Source of the DNA: an uncultured Clostridia bacterium
GTDB lineage: Bacteria > Bacillota > Peptococcia > Peptococcales > Peptococcaceae
Reading direction: 5' to 3'
NCBI GenBank assembly: GCA_944391625.1
Contig: CALXUG010000002.1
Span: 102,168-166,167 of the forward strand
Length of the DNA: 64,000 nucleotides
The first letter of the stretch is position 1, and each line of letters opens with the position of its first letter. A program made the translations under genes and the position numbers. Below the pieces are notes generated by a model. It was not told where the DNA came from. It saw nothing but the letters and a program-made list of their open reading frames with translations, and searched no databases. Positions 45,915-54,326 of this stretch are shown here, one piece after another.

Positions 45915-46592
45915 TTATTCCCGCAGTTTGGCAGCCTCCGTCAGTTTTTCCAACGCTTTTTTCTCAATACGGCTGACATAAGAACGGGAAACATGCAACC
46001 GCATACCCACTTCTTTTTGGGTGATGGGCTCATCGCCATTCAAGCCGTAACGCAGCTCCAGCACCGTTCGCTCCCTATCGGTCAGGCAATGAAGTTTTTT
46101 CAGCAGATGTTGATATTCGCAGGTCAGCTCCACTGTTTCTGCCACCATGTCTCCCTCTGTCCCCAATATATCCCGCAGGCTGATCTGATTGCCGTCGTGG
46201 TCGGTGCCGATAGGCTCGTTGAGCGATACCTCACACTTGCGTTTTTTCTGCGACCGCAGATACATCAAAATTTCATTTTCCACACACCGGGCTGCATAAG
46301 TGGCCAGCTTTACCTTTTTATCCGGCTTAAAGGTGTTAATCCCTTTAATCAGCCCAATGGTGCCGATGGAAATCAAATCATCCTGTTCTTCCGTCGAACT
46401 GTCAAACTTTTTGGCAATATGGGCCACCAACCGCAGATTATGCCGGATCAGCAGATCTCTGGCCTCTGCATCTCCCTGCTGCAGCCGCTCTAAACACTGT
46501 GCCTCCTCCGCTTCATTTAGCGGCTGAGGGAAAGCGTTCTGGGTGATATAGCCGGTCAGCAGTACCAATTCTTTTACAAACTCTAATAGCAA
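45915..46592 (-). CDS. sigK: RNA polymerase sporulation sigma factor SigK
   Basis: The 225-aa protein aligns by eye with B. subtilis pro-sigma-K. It has a hydrophobic pro-sequence (FVKELVLLTGYITQNAFPQPL), region 2 (LIRHNLRLVAHIAKKF, DLISIGTIGLIKGINTF, KLATYAARCVENEILMYLR) and region 4 (LTDRERTVLELRYGL, RLHVSRSYVSRIEKKALEKL). It is one uninterrupted ORF with no skin element. In endospore formers it drives late mother-cell genes after the pro-peptide is cut. The pro-sequence is somewhat shorter than in Bacillus. No other sporulation gene is in the window. Confidence 0.92.
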   Translation of the reverse strand: MLLEFVKELVLLTGYITQNAFPQPLNEAEEAQCLERLQQGDAEARDLLIRHNLRLVAHIAKKFDSSTEEQDDLISIGTIGLIKGINTFKPDKKVKLATYAARCVENEILMYLRSQKKRKCEVSLNEPIGTDHDGNQISLRDILGTEGDMVAETVELTCEYQHLLKKLHCLTDRERTVLELRYGLNGDEPITQKEVGMRLHVSRSYVSRIEKKALEKLTEAAKLRE

Positions 46593-46774
46593 TACGCTCC
46601 CTCCTATCCCTTTCTTCTATCACCTTATGTCGGACTGCTGTCCCATTATGAAAGATTTTTGGAGTGCGCAATAACTTTTTTAGAATCCCTTGCTGTACCG
46701 GCCTAGTCAACCCCTTTCCTGAATCTATCTAGTTTCAACATACAATGCCACCTCGATATTTAATAACGAACCTC

Positions 46775-46992
46775 AATTAGTGCCATTCCACGCTCATATT
46801 CCTGTTGCTGTCTTCAGAATTTACGTAGCGCATAATCAAAGCCTCCACATTAGGATAATGGATATCATATACTTTCATATTCATACATTCACATCTTTCA
46901 GACCATCAAAGTTCATATCAATGTAAATCTTCAATGACTCATAGGTTTCTATATTTACCCAGTAACGATGGTGTAACTTTACTGTAGGAAAA
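46775..46992 (-). pseudogene. Decayed fragment of an AAA-ATPase-like / PD-(D/E)XK family gene
   Basis: One frame encodes HRYWVNIETYESLKIYIDMN then FDGLKD and a stop (46881). A frame-shifted continuation gives YPNVEALIMRYVNSEDSN. 'ETYE.LK.YI.MNFDGLKD' is a hallmark of the middle of AAA-ATPase_like proteins with a C-terminal PD-(D/E)XK domain, which are abundant in gut Firmicutes. Walker A and nuclease parts are missing, so this is a remnant. Recognition is from memory of the family. Confidence 0.5.
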
Positions 46993-47485
46993 AAGATAGC
47001 ACTATCCTAAATACAATAACTTGTAATAACGTTTCTTAACCCATTAAGAGGGCAATCTCTTTGCAGAAAGTCCACCTCTGGATGGACTGTAGCAAGCGTA
47101 TTTTATGGAGCTGGACGGAGTCCAAAGCGACAAAAATACGTGCAGCTACTGTCCAGAGCAGCGTGTGGACGCTGCAACAGATATTGCCCGATAATCCGTA
47201 ATTTTCTTTACACTTAATCGGATCTATTTATCACCATTTTCTTCAAAACCACACTGTCAGCAATCGCTGAATTTTATCCTGCCAGTATTTTATCATGGCC
47301 TGTATTTACTCAATCCCAAAACCTTCTATCCAAAATTTTTTATTTAACTCATACCCATCAATATAAAAACTATCCATACATAACAAATACCTGATATTGC
47401 TGCAAGCAAATTCTTCACGGAATCAAGATGCCAAGGCGTTCAATAAATGATTGCATTTGCGTTGTCGGTATGTTATATTTTTTTG
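46993..47485. other. Gene-free stretch with repeat A2 and unidentified remnants
   Basis: Apart from repeat A2 and the sensor-kinase promoter/leader, this part of the about 1.1-kb gap after sigK contains only short frames. A 23-codon minus-strand piece near 47300-47375 (DSFYIDGYELNKKFWIEGFG) may be another gene remnant, but I cannot name it. Confidence 0.35.
47050..47189. repeat. Structured palindromic repeat, copy A2
   Basis: Outer GGGCAAT / ATTGCCC, TTGCAG / CTGCAA, TCCAC / GTGGA, inner CGTATTTT (47097) / AAAATACG (47133) and TGGAC-gga-GTCCA (47112-47124). The layout is that of copy A1 (22701-22844), with different but still complementary stems. Confidence 0.75.
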
Positions 47486-47640
47486 TATAATAAATCGTAG
47501 ATAAGCATAAATTTGTAATGCATCTATGCGTATGAATCATATACGGTTTATGCGGCGCTCTTACCGAATCATCAAAATTATTCGTAGACGCTCAATCGAA
47601 AGAGCAGAGCTTGTTTGAACCAAGTCTCTGCTCTTTTCAT
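47486..47640 (+). promoter_or_regulatory. Promoter and structured leader upstream of the hybrid sensor kinase
   Basis: TATAAT (47486-47491) with a TTGTCG 18 bp upstream is followed by a leader with several small stems (GCATA / TATGC, CGTAT / ATACG, CCGAAT / ATTCG inside GCG / CGC). Then comes a strong terminator hairpin (47598-47638) about 58 bases before the GTG start. This is the layout of a riboswitch/attenuator or a short RNA gene. I recognise no known class. Confidence 0.5.
47598..47638 (+). terminator. Intrinsic terminator in the sensor-kinase leader
   Basis: AAAGAGCAGAG pairs with CTCTGCTCTTTT, extended inside by CTTG / CAAG, with a T-run. Confidence 0.8.
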
Positions 47641-47695
47641 TCTATTTACAGCCATAAACACCGACTTTTGCAACGAATCCGAGAGGAGGAACTCA

Positions 47696-49906
47696 GTGGA
47701 CGCTCAAAATAAAAATCCAAACAAACTGCGGTTAATTCGCTCTGCCTTTGTGCTGTGCATCACTCTGATCGCCTTTGTTATGGTATTTATAACACAAACT
47801 GTAGTAGACCAGGGTATGCGGAACCACCAGCTTCAAATGGTAGAAATGGTGGCCAGCCGCATCACCGAAAATATGAACCATTATTTTCAGGGGCAATGGG
47901 ATAATATACAGTATGTCCGCAACACTTTGACACAGCGTTCTTTTACAGAAGAAGACGAAATTTTAAACTGTCTTGCCGAAGAAGAAACTGCGCTCAAAAC
48001 AAGCTATAACGAACTGTTACTGCTGCTGATCGATGACCAGGGTTTTTACTATTCTGCCAATGGCGGTAAAATTGCCCTATGGCGCGGAACAAATACCGCC
48101 TTTGCGTCAAGCGAACTGGACAGAGAAAAGTCAGTAACCATCAACAGTCTGGCCGAGCTTTCCTCGGAATCCAAGGAATATCTTTGCTTCACCCAAAAAC
48201 TAGAGGCGCCCATAACAGCAGCAGACGGCAGCTGCTTTACCCACATGGTCCTGGCCACAGATAAGAGCATCTTTGATATCGATCTCTCTCTGGCCAGCTT
48301 TGGCACTATAACCGACGTCTTTATTATGAACAGTCTGGGCAAAACCATCAATGCCCAGGAGCTGAATACCGATCTGGCCAAAACATATAACCTGTTAAAA
48401 ACACTGGAAAAAGCCGAATTTTTCATTGGCAATACCTACGAAGAAGTAAAAACATCTATGACGCTTCACACCAGCGCAACCAGTATGATCGAATTTGATA
48501 ATCGAGAATACTATATCTCTTTTCAATCTATGGGGATCGAAGACTGGTACGCAGTCTTTTTGATCGACCAGTATGATATGCACAGCAGTGTGACGCAAAT
48601 CATGTATGACATGAGCCTGGGGCTTGCAGTAGGCTTTATCCTGATGGGGATCGTACTTGCCGGTTTCTTGCTCTACAACACGCGGATCTATCTGGCGGAA
48701 GAACGCAAAAACAAAGAACAGCTGCGTCTTGCCATGGAAGCAGCCAAACAGGCCAGCCAGGCCAAAAGTGAATTTTTGTCCCGCATGTCCCATGATATTC
48801 GCACACCGCTCAACGGCATCATTGGGATGACCGATATGGCAGAAGCAAAAGCCGATGATAAACCGGCGCTTATGGACTGCCTCAAAAAAATTCACGGCGC
48901 TTCAAGACATTTACTGACCCTTGTCAATGAGTTGCTGGATATTGCCCGCATTGAAAGCGGAAAAATCTCCGTCAACGAAACACAAATTGATCTATATGAA
49001 TCCATGGCTGTGGTGCATGACATTATCGAAAGCCGGGCATTGAGCCGAAATCAAACCTATCAGACCGATTTCAGCGGAATCAGCCATCCACTGGTAATCA
49101 CCGATGACAATCTACTGACCCAGATTTTGCTCAACCTGTTGGGCAACTCGGTAAAATACACCCAAGAAGGCGGCAATATCAAATTTACAGTGTTTGAAGA
49201 AGCGGCAGATGCCCAATCGGCAATGTATCACTTTATCATAGAAGACAACGGTATCGGCATGAAACCGGAATTTTTGGAGCATATTTACGAACGCTTCTCT
49301 CAGGAAACCATCAGCGCCCGGTCAAGCTACGAAGGCACCGGTTTGGGCATGGCCATTGTGAAGGAATTTGTAGACCTTCTGGACGGAGTCATTACCATTG
49401 AAAGTGAAGTAAATGTCGGCACTAAATTTGAGGTTATCTTTACCTTCCCATTTCTGTTAGAAACACAAGTCGCAGTATCTGACGAAGCGCATTTTTCAGG
49501 CGCAAAACAGTCCTACCATATCCTTCTGGCAGAAGATAATGACATTAACAGAGAAATTGCCCAATTTATGCTGACAGAAAACGGCATGACCTGTGTAACG
49601 GTAAACGATGGGCAGCAATTGGTGGAAGTATTCAGCCAGTCTGCTCCCAACCAGTTTGATGCCATTGTGACGGACATTCGTATGCCTGTTTTGGATGGTC
49701 TGGACGCAGCAAAAATTATTCGCGCCCTCAATCGGGATGATGCAGAAACCATTCCTATCATCGCCATAACAGCAAATGCCTATGAAGACGATAAAGACCT
49801 TTCATTAAATGCAGGAATCAATGCCCATCTGACCAAACCACTGCATGAAGAACAACTTTTAAAAATATTACATCAATTGTGTGGAATCGGAAAGGAAACA
49901 ACATGA
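47696..49906 (+). CDS. Hybrid sensor histidine kinase / response regulator
   Basis: The 736-aa protein has a membrane segment near residue 20 ([19 protein letters not shown]), an extracellular sensor domain of about 270 aa of dCACHE-like size and a second membrane segment ([18 protein letters not shown], about 315-335). HisKA ([17 protein letters not shown]), HATPase ([35 protein letters not shown]) and a C-terminal receiver ([24 protein letters not shown]) follow. GTG start with GAGGAGG 7 bases upstream. It overlaps the next gene, a solute-binding fusion lipoprotein, by 4 bases; that protein could present ligand to the sensor domain. No output regulator is adjacent, so the phosphate may go elsewhere. 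Confidence 0.92.
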   Translation: MDAQNKNPNKLRLIRSAFVLCITLIAFVMVFITQTVVDQGMRNHQLQMVEMVASRITENMNHYFQGQWDNIQYVRNTLTQRSFTEEDEILNCLAEEETALKTSYNELLLLLIDDQGFYYSANGGKIALWRGTNTAFASSELDREKSVTINSLAELSSESKEYLCFTQKLEAPITAADGSCFTHMVLATDKSIFDIDLSLASFGTITDVFIMNSLGKTINAQELNTDLAKTYNLLKTLEKAEFFIGNTYEEVKTSMTLHTSATSMIEFDNREYYISFQSMGIEDWYAVFLIDQYDMHSSVTQIMYDMSLGLAVGFILMGIVLAGFLLYNTRIYLAEERKNKEQLRLAMEAAKQASQAKSEFLSRMSHDIRTPLNGIIGMTDMAEAKADDKPALMDCLKKIHGASRHLLTLVNELLDIARIESGKISVNETQIDLYESMAVVHDIIESRALSRNQTYQTDFSGISHPLVITDDNLLTQILLNLLGNSVKYTQEGGNIKFTVFEEAADAQSAMYHFIIEDNGIGMKPEFLEHIYERFSQETISARSSYEGTGLGMAIVKEFVDLLDGVITIESEVNVGTKFEVIFTFPFLLETQVAVSDEAHFSGAKQSYHILLAEDNDINREIAQFMLTENGMTCVTVNDGQQLVEVFSQSAPNQFDAIVTDIRMPVLDGLDAAKIIRALNRDDAETIPIIAITANAYEDDKDLSLNAGINAHLTKPLHEEQLLKILHQLCGIGKETT

Positions 49907-51807
49907 TAAAACGAAGCAAAAAATTTTTAATATCTGCGCTGATGTTATTGCTGACAGCAGGATTACTTGCCGGCTGCAGCAATGCCCAAGAGGCAGAATC
50001 TACAAGCCTGTTTACCGGTGATCCGGATGCAATACAGATTTTTATCTGGGGAAACTCTGACCATAAAGATATTCTGACCGAAAAATTTCCAGATATCAAA
50101 TTTGATTTTTATGAGTACAACGGAATAAATATCACCGCTACCATAGCCAAACTTCTGGAAAAAGACGAACTGGGAGATATCCATATCAACAGTCTGCGCG
50201 TAACAGATGAAAACGCAAAAGAACATTTAATGGATCTTTCCGGAATGACGCTCTGTAATAAATATGAACCATCCATGCTGAATCAATATGATATAGACGG
50301 CGCAATCTACCAGCTGCCCGGCAGTGTTTCAGTCAGATGCATTTTATACAATAAGGGAATGTTTGAAGAATACGGCTGGAAAGAGCCCCAAAGCTTTGAT
50401 GAACTGGTGACCCTTTGCAAACAGATTCGTGAAGAAACCAACGGCATTACCCCCATTGTAATGGGCGGCGCAACCTGCGGATATTATTTCACCACCATGA
50501 CCACATTCTCCCAAGCCGAATACCTGTACACACCGGAAGGCGCAGAATGGGCAAAAAAATATGCTGCAGGTGAAGCAAGCGCAAAAGACGGCTTTGCATC
50601 CGGCTTTGAGATGATGCAAGAACTCATTGACGCGCGGGCATTTGACTATGAAAAAAATGAAGGTCTGTGGGATACCGAATTGTTCAAAGCAAGAATGAAC
50701 ACCAATGAAGCCGCCATGATGTTCCTGTGGGGCTCTCAGGACGCAGTAGCCCGTGAAATAGAACATTCTTCTAACGAATATGGCGTGATGCCGTTTCGGA
50801 ACAGAGAAGGCACTGCATTTCTGAGTAATACCGTATCCTACAATATCAGTCTGTCCAAAAAGTTGGAGGAAAAAGGGAATGAGAAAAAACTGGCAGATGC
50901 CCAGCGGATTATAGAGTGGCTTTCCTCCAGCGAAGGCATTTACGCAATAACCAACGATACTTCGACCTCCATCTTTCCGCTAAAAGAGGAAGAAAATCCA
51001 TACTCTTTCAAACTGTATCAGGATTTATGGGAAGAAAATCTGGACTGCATTAAAGCACCCATGCTGTATGCCGGCTATGAAGATGTTTTGGTTCCTACCG
51101 GCGATGCCATTATGGCTGCGGTAAAAGAAAACGGTTCTTTGGATCAAATACCCGGCATGATGGACACACTCCACCAAGAGTATCTCAAAGGCGGCAAAGA
51201 AGCCATTGAGATTGGCAATTTTGCAGAAGATTTCTCCCACGAAGAAACTGTGCAGCTGCTGGCAATTACCCTGCAAGAAATGGGGGACAGCGATATCAGC
51301 CTGGTCAGCGACGGCATCATCAAAGGCAAAGTTTCCAATAACTCCGGCGGCCATCTGAAATTCTATAAAGGACCTCTCGTAGAAGAACAGCTTGCCTGCA
51401 CCCTGCCCGGCAATAATCAACTGACACCATGTGTGCAAATGAAATTGACAGGAGCGCAAATCAAAACTCTGCTCGAAAAAGGCAAACAAGTTGTTATGTT
51501 TGAAGGTGAAAGATCCGGAAAATATCTGGATTCCACCGAAGGCGCTGTTGCCTGGGATTATTTTGATTACTACTGGGCCGGAATGAACGTAGATATGAAG
51601 GACGGGAAAGTTATCTCCATGACCTTGGATGATGGTACCAAGATGGAAGACGAACAAACCTATACCGTTACATTTGCACCAACCGATTATACCGATGGAA
51701 TTGAGCAAATAGGAAATCCCGTTAATCTGGACTATCCCGCCAAAGAAGCGCTGCGCACCTATATCCAGAAGCATTCCCCTGTCACTCCGGTGGAACTTTG
51801 CAGATAA
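49903..51807 (+). CDS. Lipoprotein fusing a solute-binding domain with a 5'-nucleotidase C-terminal-like domain
   Basis: The 634-aa protein has a lipoprotein signal (LMLLLTAGLLAGC, Cys about residue 25). Residues about 40-430 follow the family 1 extracellular solute-binding fold (QIFIWGNSDHKDILTEKF, GAIYQLPGSVSVRCILYNKGMFEEYGW). The last 180 residues look like the substrate-specificity domain of 5'-nucleotidases: SDGIIKGKVSNNSGGHLKFYKGP, LTGAQIKTLLEKG, GMNVDMKDGKVISMTLDDG and TYTVTFAPTDYTDGIE. The metallophosphatase domain is absent. The ATG overlaps the kinase stop (ATGA). It likely binds a sugar or nucleotide-like ligand and signals to the kinase; no ABC permease is nearby. Confidence 0.75.
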   Translation: MIKRSKKFLISALMLLLTAGLLAGCSNAQEAESTSLFTGDPDAIQIFIWGNSDHKDILTEKFPDIKFDFYEYNGINITATIAKLLEKDELGDIHINSLRVTDENAKEHLMDLSGMTLCNKYEPSMLNQYDIDGAIYQLPGSVSVRCILYNKGMFEEYGWKEPQSFDELVTLCKQIREETNGITPIVMGGATCGYYFTTMTTFSQAEYLYTPEGAEWAKKYAAGEASAKDGFASGFEMMQELIDARAFDYEKNEGLWDTELFKARMNTNEAAMMFLWGSQDAVAREIEHSSNEYGVMPFRNREGTAFLSNTVSYNISLSKKLEEKGNEKKLADAQRIIEWLSSSEGIYAITNDTSTSIFPLKEEENPYSFKLYQDLWEENLDCIKAPMLYAGYEDVLVPTGDAIMAAVKENGSLDQIPGMMDTLHQEYLKGGKEAIEIGNFAEDFSHEETVQLLAITLQEMGDSDISLVSDGIIKGKVSNNSGGHLKFYKGPLVEEQLACTLPGNNQLTPCVQMKLTGAQIKTLLEKGKQVVMFEGERSGKYLDSTEGAVAWDYFDYYWAGMNVDMKDGKVISMTLDDGTKMEDEQTYTVTFAPTDYTDGIEQIGNPVNLDYPAKEALRTYIQKHSPVTPVELCR

Positions 51808-51881
51808 CACCATCTACAGTAGCCTGGCGCAAACCTGCTCTATCACAACAGCAGCGATACTTACGCAAATAATATCAAAAT

Positions 51882-51930
51882 AAGGCTCGGTCCACTGATA
51901 AAAAACAACTTATCAGTGAGCCGAGCCTTC
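51882..51930. terminator. Bidirectional intrinsic terminator
   Basis: AAGGCTCGG..CACTGATAA pairs with TTATCAGTG..CCGAGCCTT between the converging fusion-lipoprotein and GHKL kinase genes. Confidence 0.9.
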
Positions 51931-51943
51931 CCTTTTGTAACCA

Positions 51944-53278
51944 TCATACCCTTACATTTTCCAACACAATATTTAACACAAACAATTTATCAGAACACTG
52001 CATATCAAAAGTGCCGTGATATTTTTGCATAATGGTTTTCATATTGGAAATGCCAAAGCCATGCAACTCCCGATCCTTTTTGCCGGAAACGATGGTCTGG
52101 TTTTCAATCACTACCTGTTCCGCTACCGGATTTTCAACCTGTATATGCAAAATATTCTGCTGCAGCTTCATCGTCAGCCAAATCTTCTTTTCCTCTGTCT
52201 GCACAACTGCCTCGGTGGCTTCAATGGCATTATCCAACGCATTGCCCAGCAGCAGTACCAAATCAAGAAACTCAATCATAATCTGCCCATGCAGCATAAT
52301 GATCGGCTGCAGCGTGATTCCCTGCTTGCGGGCTTCCTCCACCTTTGCAGTCAAAACCGTATCCAAAGCAATATTGCCTGTATAATCGGTGATGGTGCTC
52401 ATCAGCTGCTTTCTTTGCCGTTCCACCTCTGCCAGAGCCGCATCAATCTCCCCACTTTTCAAATAACCTTCCACCCCCAGCAGAAAATTCTTCTCATCAT
52501 GAACAATCTTTTTCAACTGCTGATTCTTCTGTATAGCTTCTTTATAAAAAGCCTGCTGCGCCTCATTCTGCTGAAAAACCAACGCCGATTTCAGTTTTTC
52601 CTGCTGCAGCCGCTCCATCTTCTGAAAAATGTAAAAAATGCCGATATCAAAAATGATCAGCAGACATTCCAATAGCACGAAAATAAATAAACCATATTCC
52701 ATCCCTCTTTTGATTGTCAGGTAATCAATGGCAAGAGAAAACAGAATTGTAATAATAATTAATACAAAAAAGAGCATATCCCAGTAAGTATTTAACGAAT
52801 GGGCTGATAAATCAAATTTTGGAAACTTCTTCTGTAAAACAATCCAAATCAAACCAATTACAATCAAAAAGGAACCATTAGCGCATACAAGCCCCAACAG
52901 ATACCCTTCCATACTATTCCCCATCCCAGCTAAAAAAGAATCGGGCATCAACATTGTTAATAATAATGCTGCAACCGTTTCTATGATAATACCCACACCT
53001 GCATAGATCACTGTCAAGACCAGTTTATAACTGTAAGAACCATAATAACAAACACTAATCAAAAAACAAACGAACAAATAAACAATTGTTTTTTGATATG
53101 CCTCTGTTAAATAATTAGAACTGCAATAATAAATAACAATTGCAGACAAATAAATGACACCTACTACCTTTTTGGAAAACGCTGTTTTTTTAAAAAAAGT
53201 GCAAAAGTAGATTGTTAAAAGACCAACATCAAATAATATTGCAACGATATTTCCAAAATGAACCAAATTGATATCCAT
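51944..53278 (-). CDS. GHKL-domain sensor kinase (AgrC/CitA-like, six TM)
   Basis: The 444-aa protein has six to seven N-terminal membrane segments (to about residue 225), a coiled-coil linker, a KIVHDEKNFLLGVEGYL phospho-His region and a GHKL ATPase (LGNALDNAIEA, then GFGISNMKTIM). This is the AgrC layout used for peptide sensing. No LytTR response regulator or pre-peptide is in the window. The last 14 codons and following bases are duplicated almost exactly upstream of the gene (53339-53383). GAAAGGGTG precedes the start. Confidence 0.85.
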   Translation of the reverse strand: MDINLVHFGNIVAILFDVGLLTIYFCTFFKKTAFSKKVVGVIYLSAIVIYYCSSNYLTEAYQKTIVYLFVCFLISVCYYGSYSYKLVLTVIYAGVGIIIETVAALLLTMLMPDSFLAGMGNSMEGYLLGLVCANGSFLIVIGLIWIVLQKKFPKFDLSAHSLNTYWDMLFFVLIIITILFSLAIDYLTIKRGMEYGLFIFVLLECLLIIFDIGIFYIFQKMERLQQEKLKSALVFQQNEAQQAFYKEAIQKNQQLKKIVHDEKNFLLGVEGYLKSGEIDAALAEVERQRKQLMSTITDYTGNIALDTVLTAKVEEARKQGITLQPIIMLHGQIMIEFLDLVLLLGNALDNAIEATEAVVQTEEKKIWLTMKLQQNILHIQVENPVAEQVVIENQTIVSGKKDRELHGFGISNMKTIMQKYHGTFDMQCSDKLFVLNIVLENVRV

Positions 53279-53341
53279 TTATTCACCCTTTCAAATCATA
53301 ATCCACATACTTTGGCTTTCAATAAACACTGAATCCAGCCA

Positions 53342-53491
53342 TCATACCCTTATATTTTCCAACACAATATTTAACACAAACAACCTAACCAGCCTTGCCT
53401 CTGCCGAACCAAATTCGTATCGTTGCATTCTCAGTTGTCCGCAAAAGTTCCAAACAGCACAACGAGCCTCTCCGGTCATTGTTCCTATCAT
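53342..53491 (-). pseudogene. 3' stub of a second GHKL kinase gene
   Basis: The last codons of a 49-codon frame encode LFVLNIVLENIRV and stop, nearly identical to the end of the downstream kinase (LFVLNIVLENVRV). The 45 bases 53339-53383 match 51941-51985 with one mismatch. The preceding 35 codons do not resemble a kinase. This is probably what is left of a tandem kinase copy after deletion. Confidence 0.5.
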
Positions 53492-53766
53492 ACAATATTA
53501 TTTGGAATAAAATCAACTGTACAATAACACAATCAAAAAAATTGTCCCTTTAACTATAACTCAAGAAAACTTTTTATTTATCAGCTTTTCTGTAAAAGTT
53601 AATTCAAATCATTTATTCCATTTTTGTTGAATATTCTGTCAATCTGCGTTATACTATTATTAACAATTTGTAGAATGTTTTAGCACTAAGCAGATCTCAT
53701 TGCCGCCAATACACAACTTGACGATAAAACCATACCGGAGCTGAACATATATTTGGTTATTATCTA

Positions 53767-53782
53767 TGTTTCACGTGAAACA
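53767..53782. promoter_or_regulatory. parS: parS, chromosome-partition (ParB/Spo0J) binding site
   Basis: TGTTTCACGTGAAACA is a perfect 16-bp palindrome identical to the consensus parS of Firmicutes and other bacteria. It lies in non-coding DNA beside repeat B2, as parS sites may. ParB loads here and spreads, assisting SMC loading and origin segregation. A chance exact occurrence of this 16-mer in 64 kb is negligible. Confidence 0.9.
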
Positions 53783-53799
53783 ATTTTGTTTGTACTGTT

Positions 53800-54186
53800 C
53801 CATCATCGGAAGACTGTTTGTTGCCTGCCCTCGTACCCGACTAGAAAAGCGTCGGGCACCGGACATTTGCTCGTATGTCTGCCTCACTTTGGACTGCGTC
53901 CAGTTCGGCTAAACAGACTGCGCATCTGTCCGTTTCAATCTCGACAACGGCAACAAAACATCTCCCTAAGTTGCACGTATAAGGCTGGCCTATCCTTTGC
54001 CAAAATTCCGAATTGGGATGGTCAGCAACGCAGATTGTTTTTGCCGAGCTGGACGCAGTCCATGGCGAGGAAAACAATCAAGTTGATGTCCAGACCATTG
54101 AGGGAGAGGCAAAGATAGGACAAGCCGACCGGCATAATCGTTAGCGTGGGCAAAGACAGGATATCCGACCACGCAATCTTTCATAC
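53800..54186. repeat. Large structured repeat, copy B2 (inverted relative to B1)
   Basis: The reverse complement of this segment aligns with 44898-45298 end to end with variable internal stems. 53979-54021 is identical to 45091-45133 on the opposite strand. It carries the CCCGAC...GTCGGG hairpin, but on the opposite side of the element compared with B1. Remaining parts of the 53279-54326 gap contain the kinase stub, parS and AT-rich DNA without genes. Confidence 0.8.
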
Positions 54187-54326
54187 TAAACATTTTTTCA
54201 TTTCAGTGTAGCATTTTGACTCTCTGGTGATCGACAAAAGCCAGAATTGGAACATCTTATTATTCAATTCCTGGTGTTATAAAAACGTACTCATACATTC
54301 TGATTCAATAAAGGAGCCGACCTATC

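Noticed and set aside
53753-54118. 121-aa plus-strand and 78-aa minus-strand ORFs in the B2 region
   Set aside because: Same repeat as B1; their shared wording (LSFAKIPNWDG) reflects DNA similarity and the ends are not conserved.
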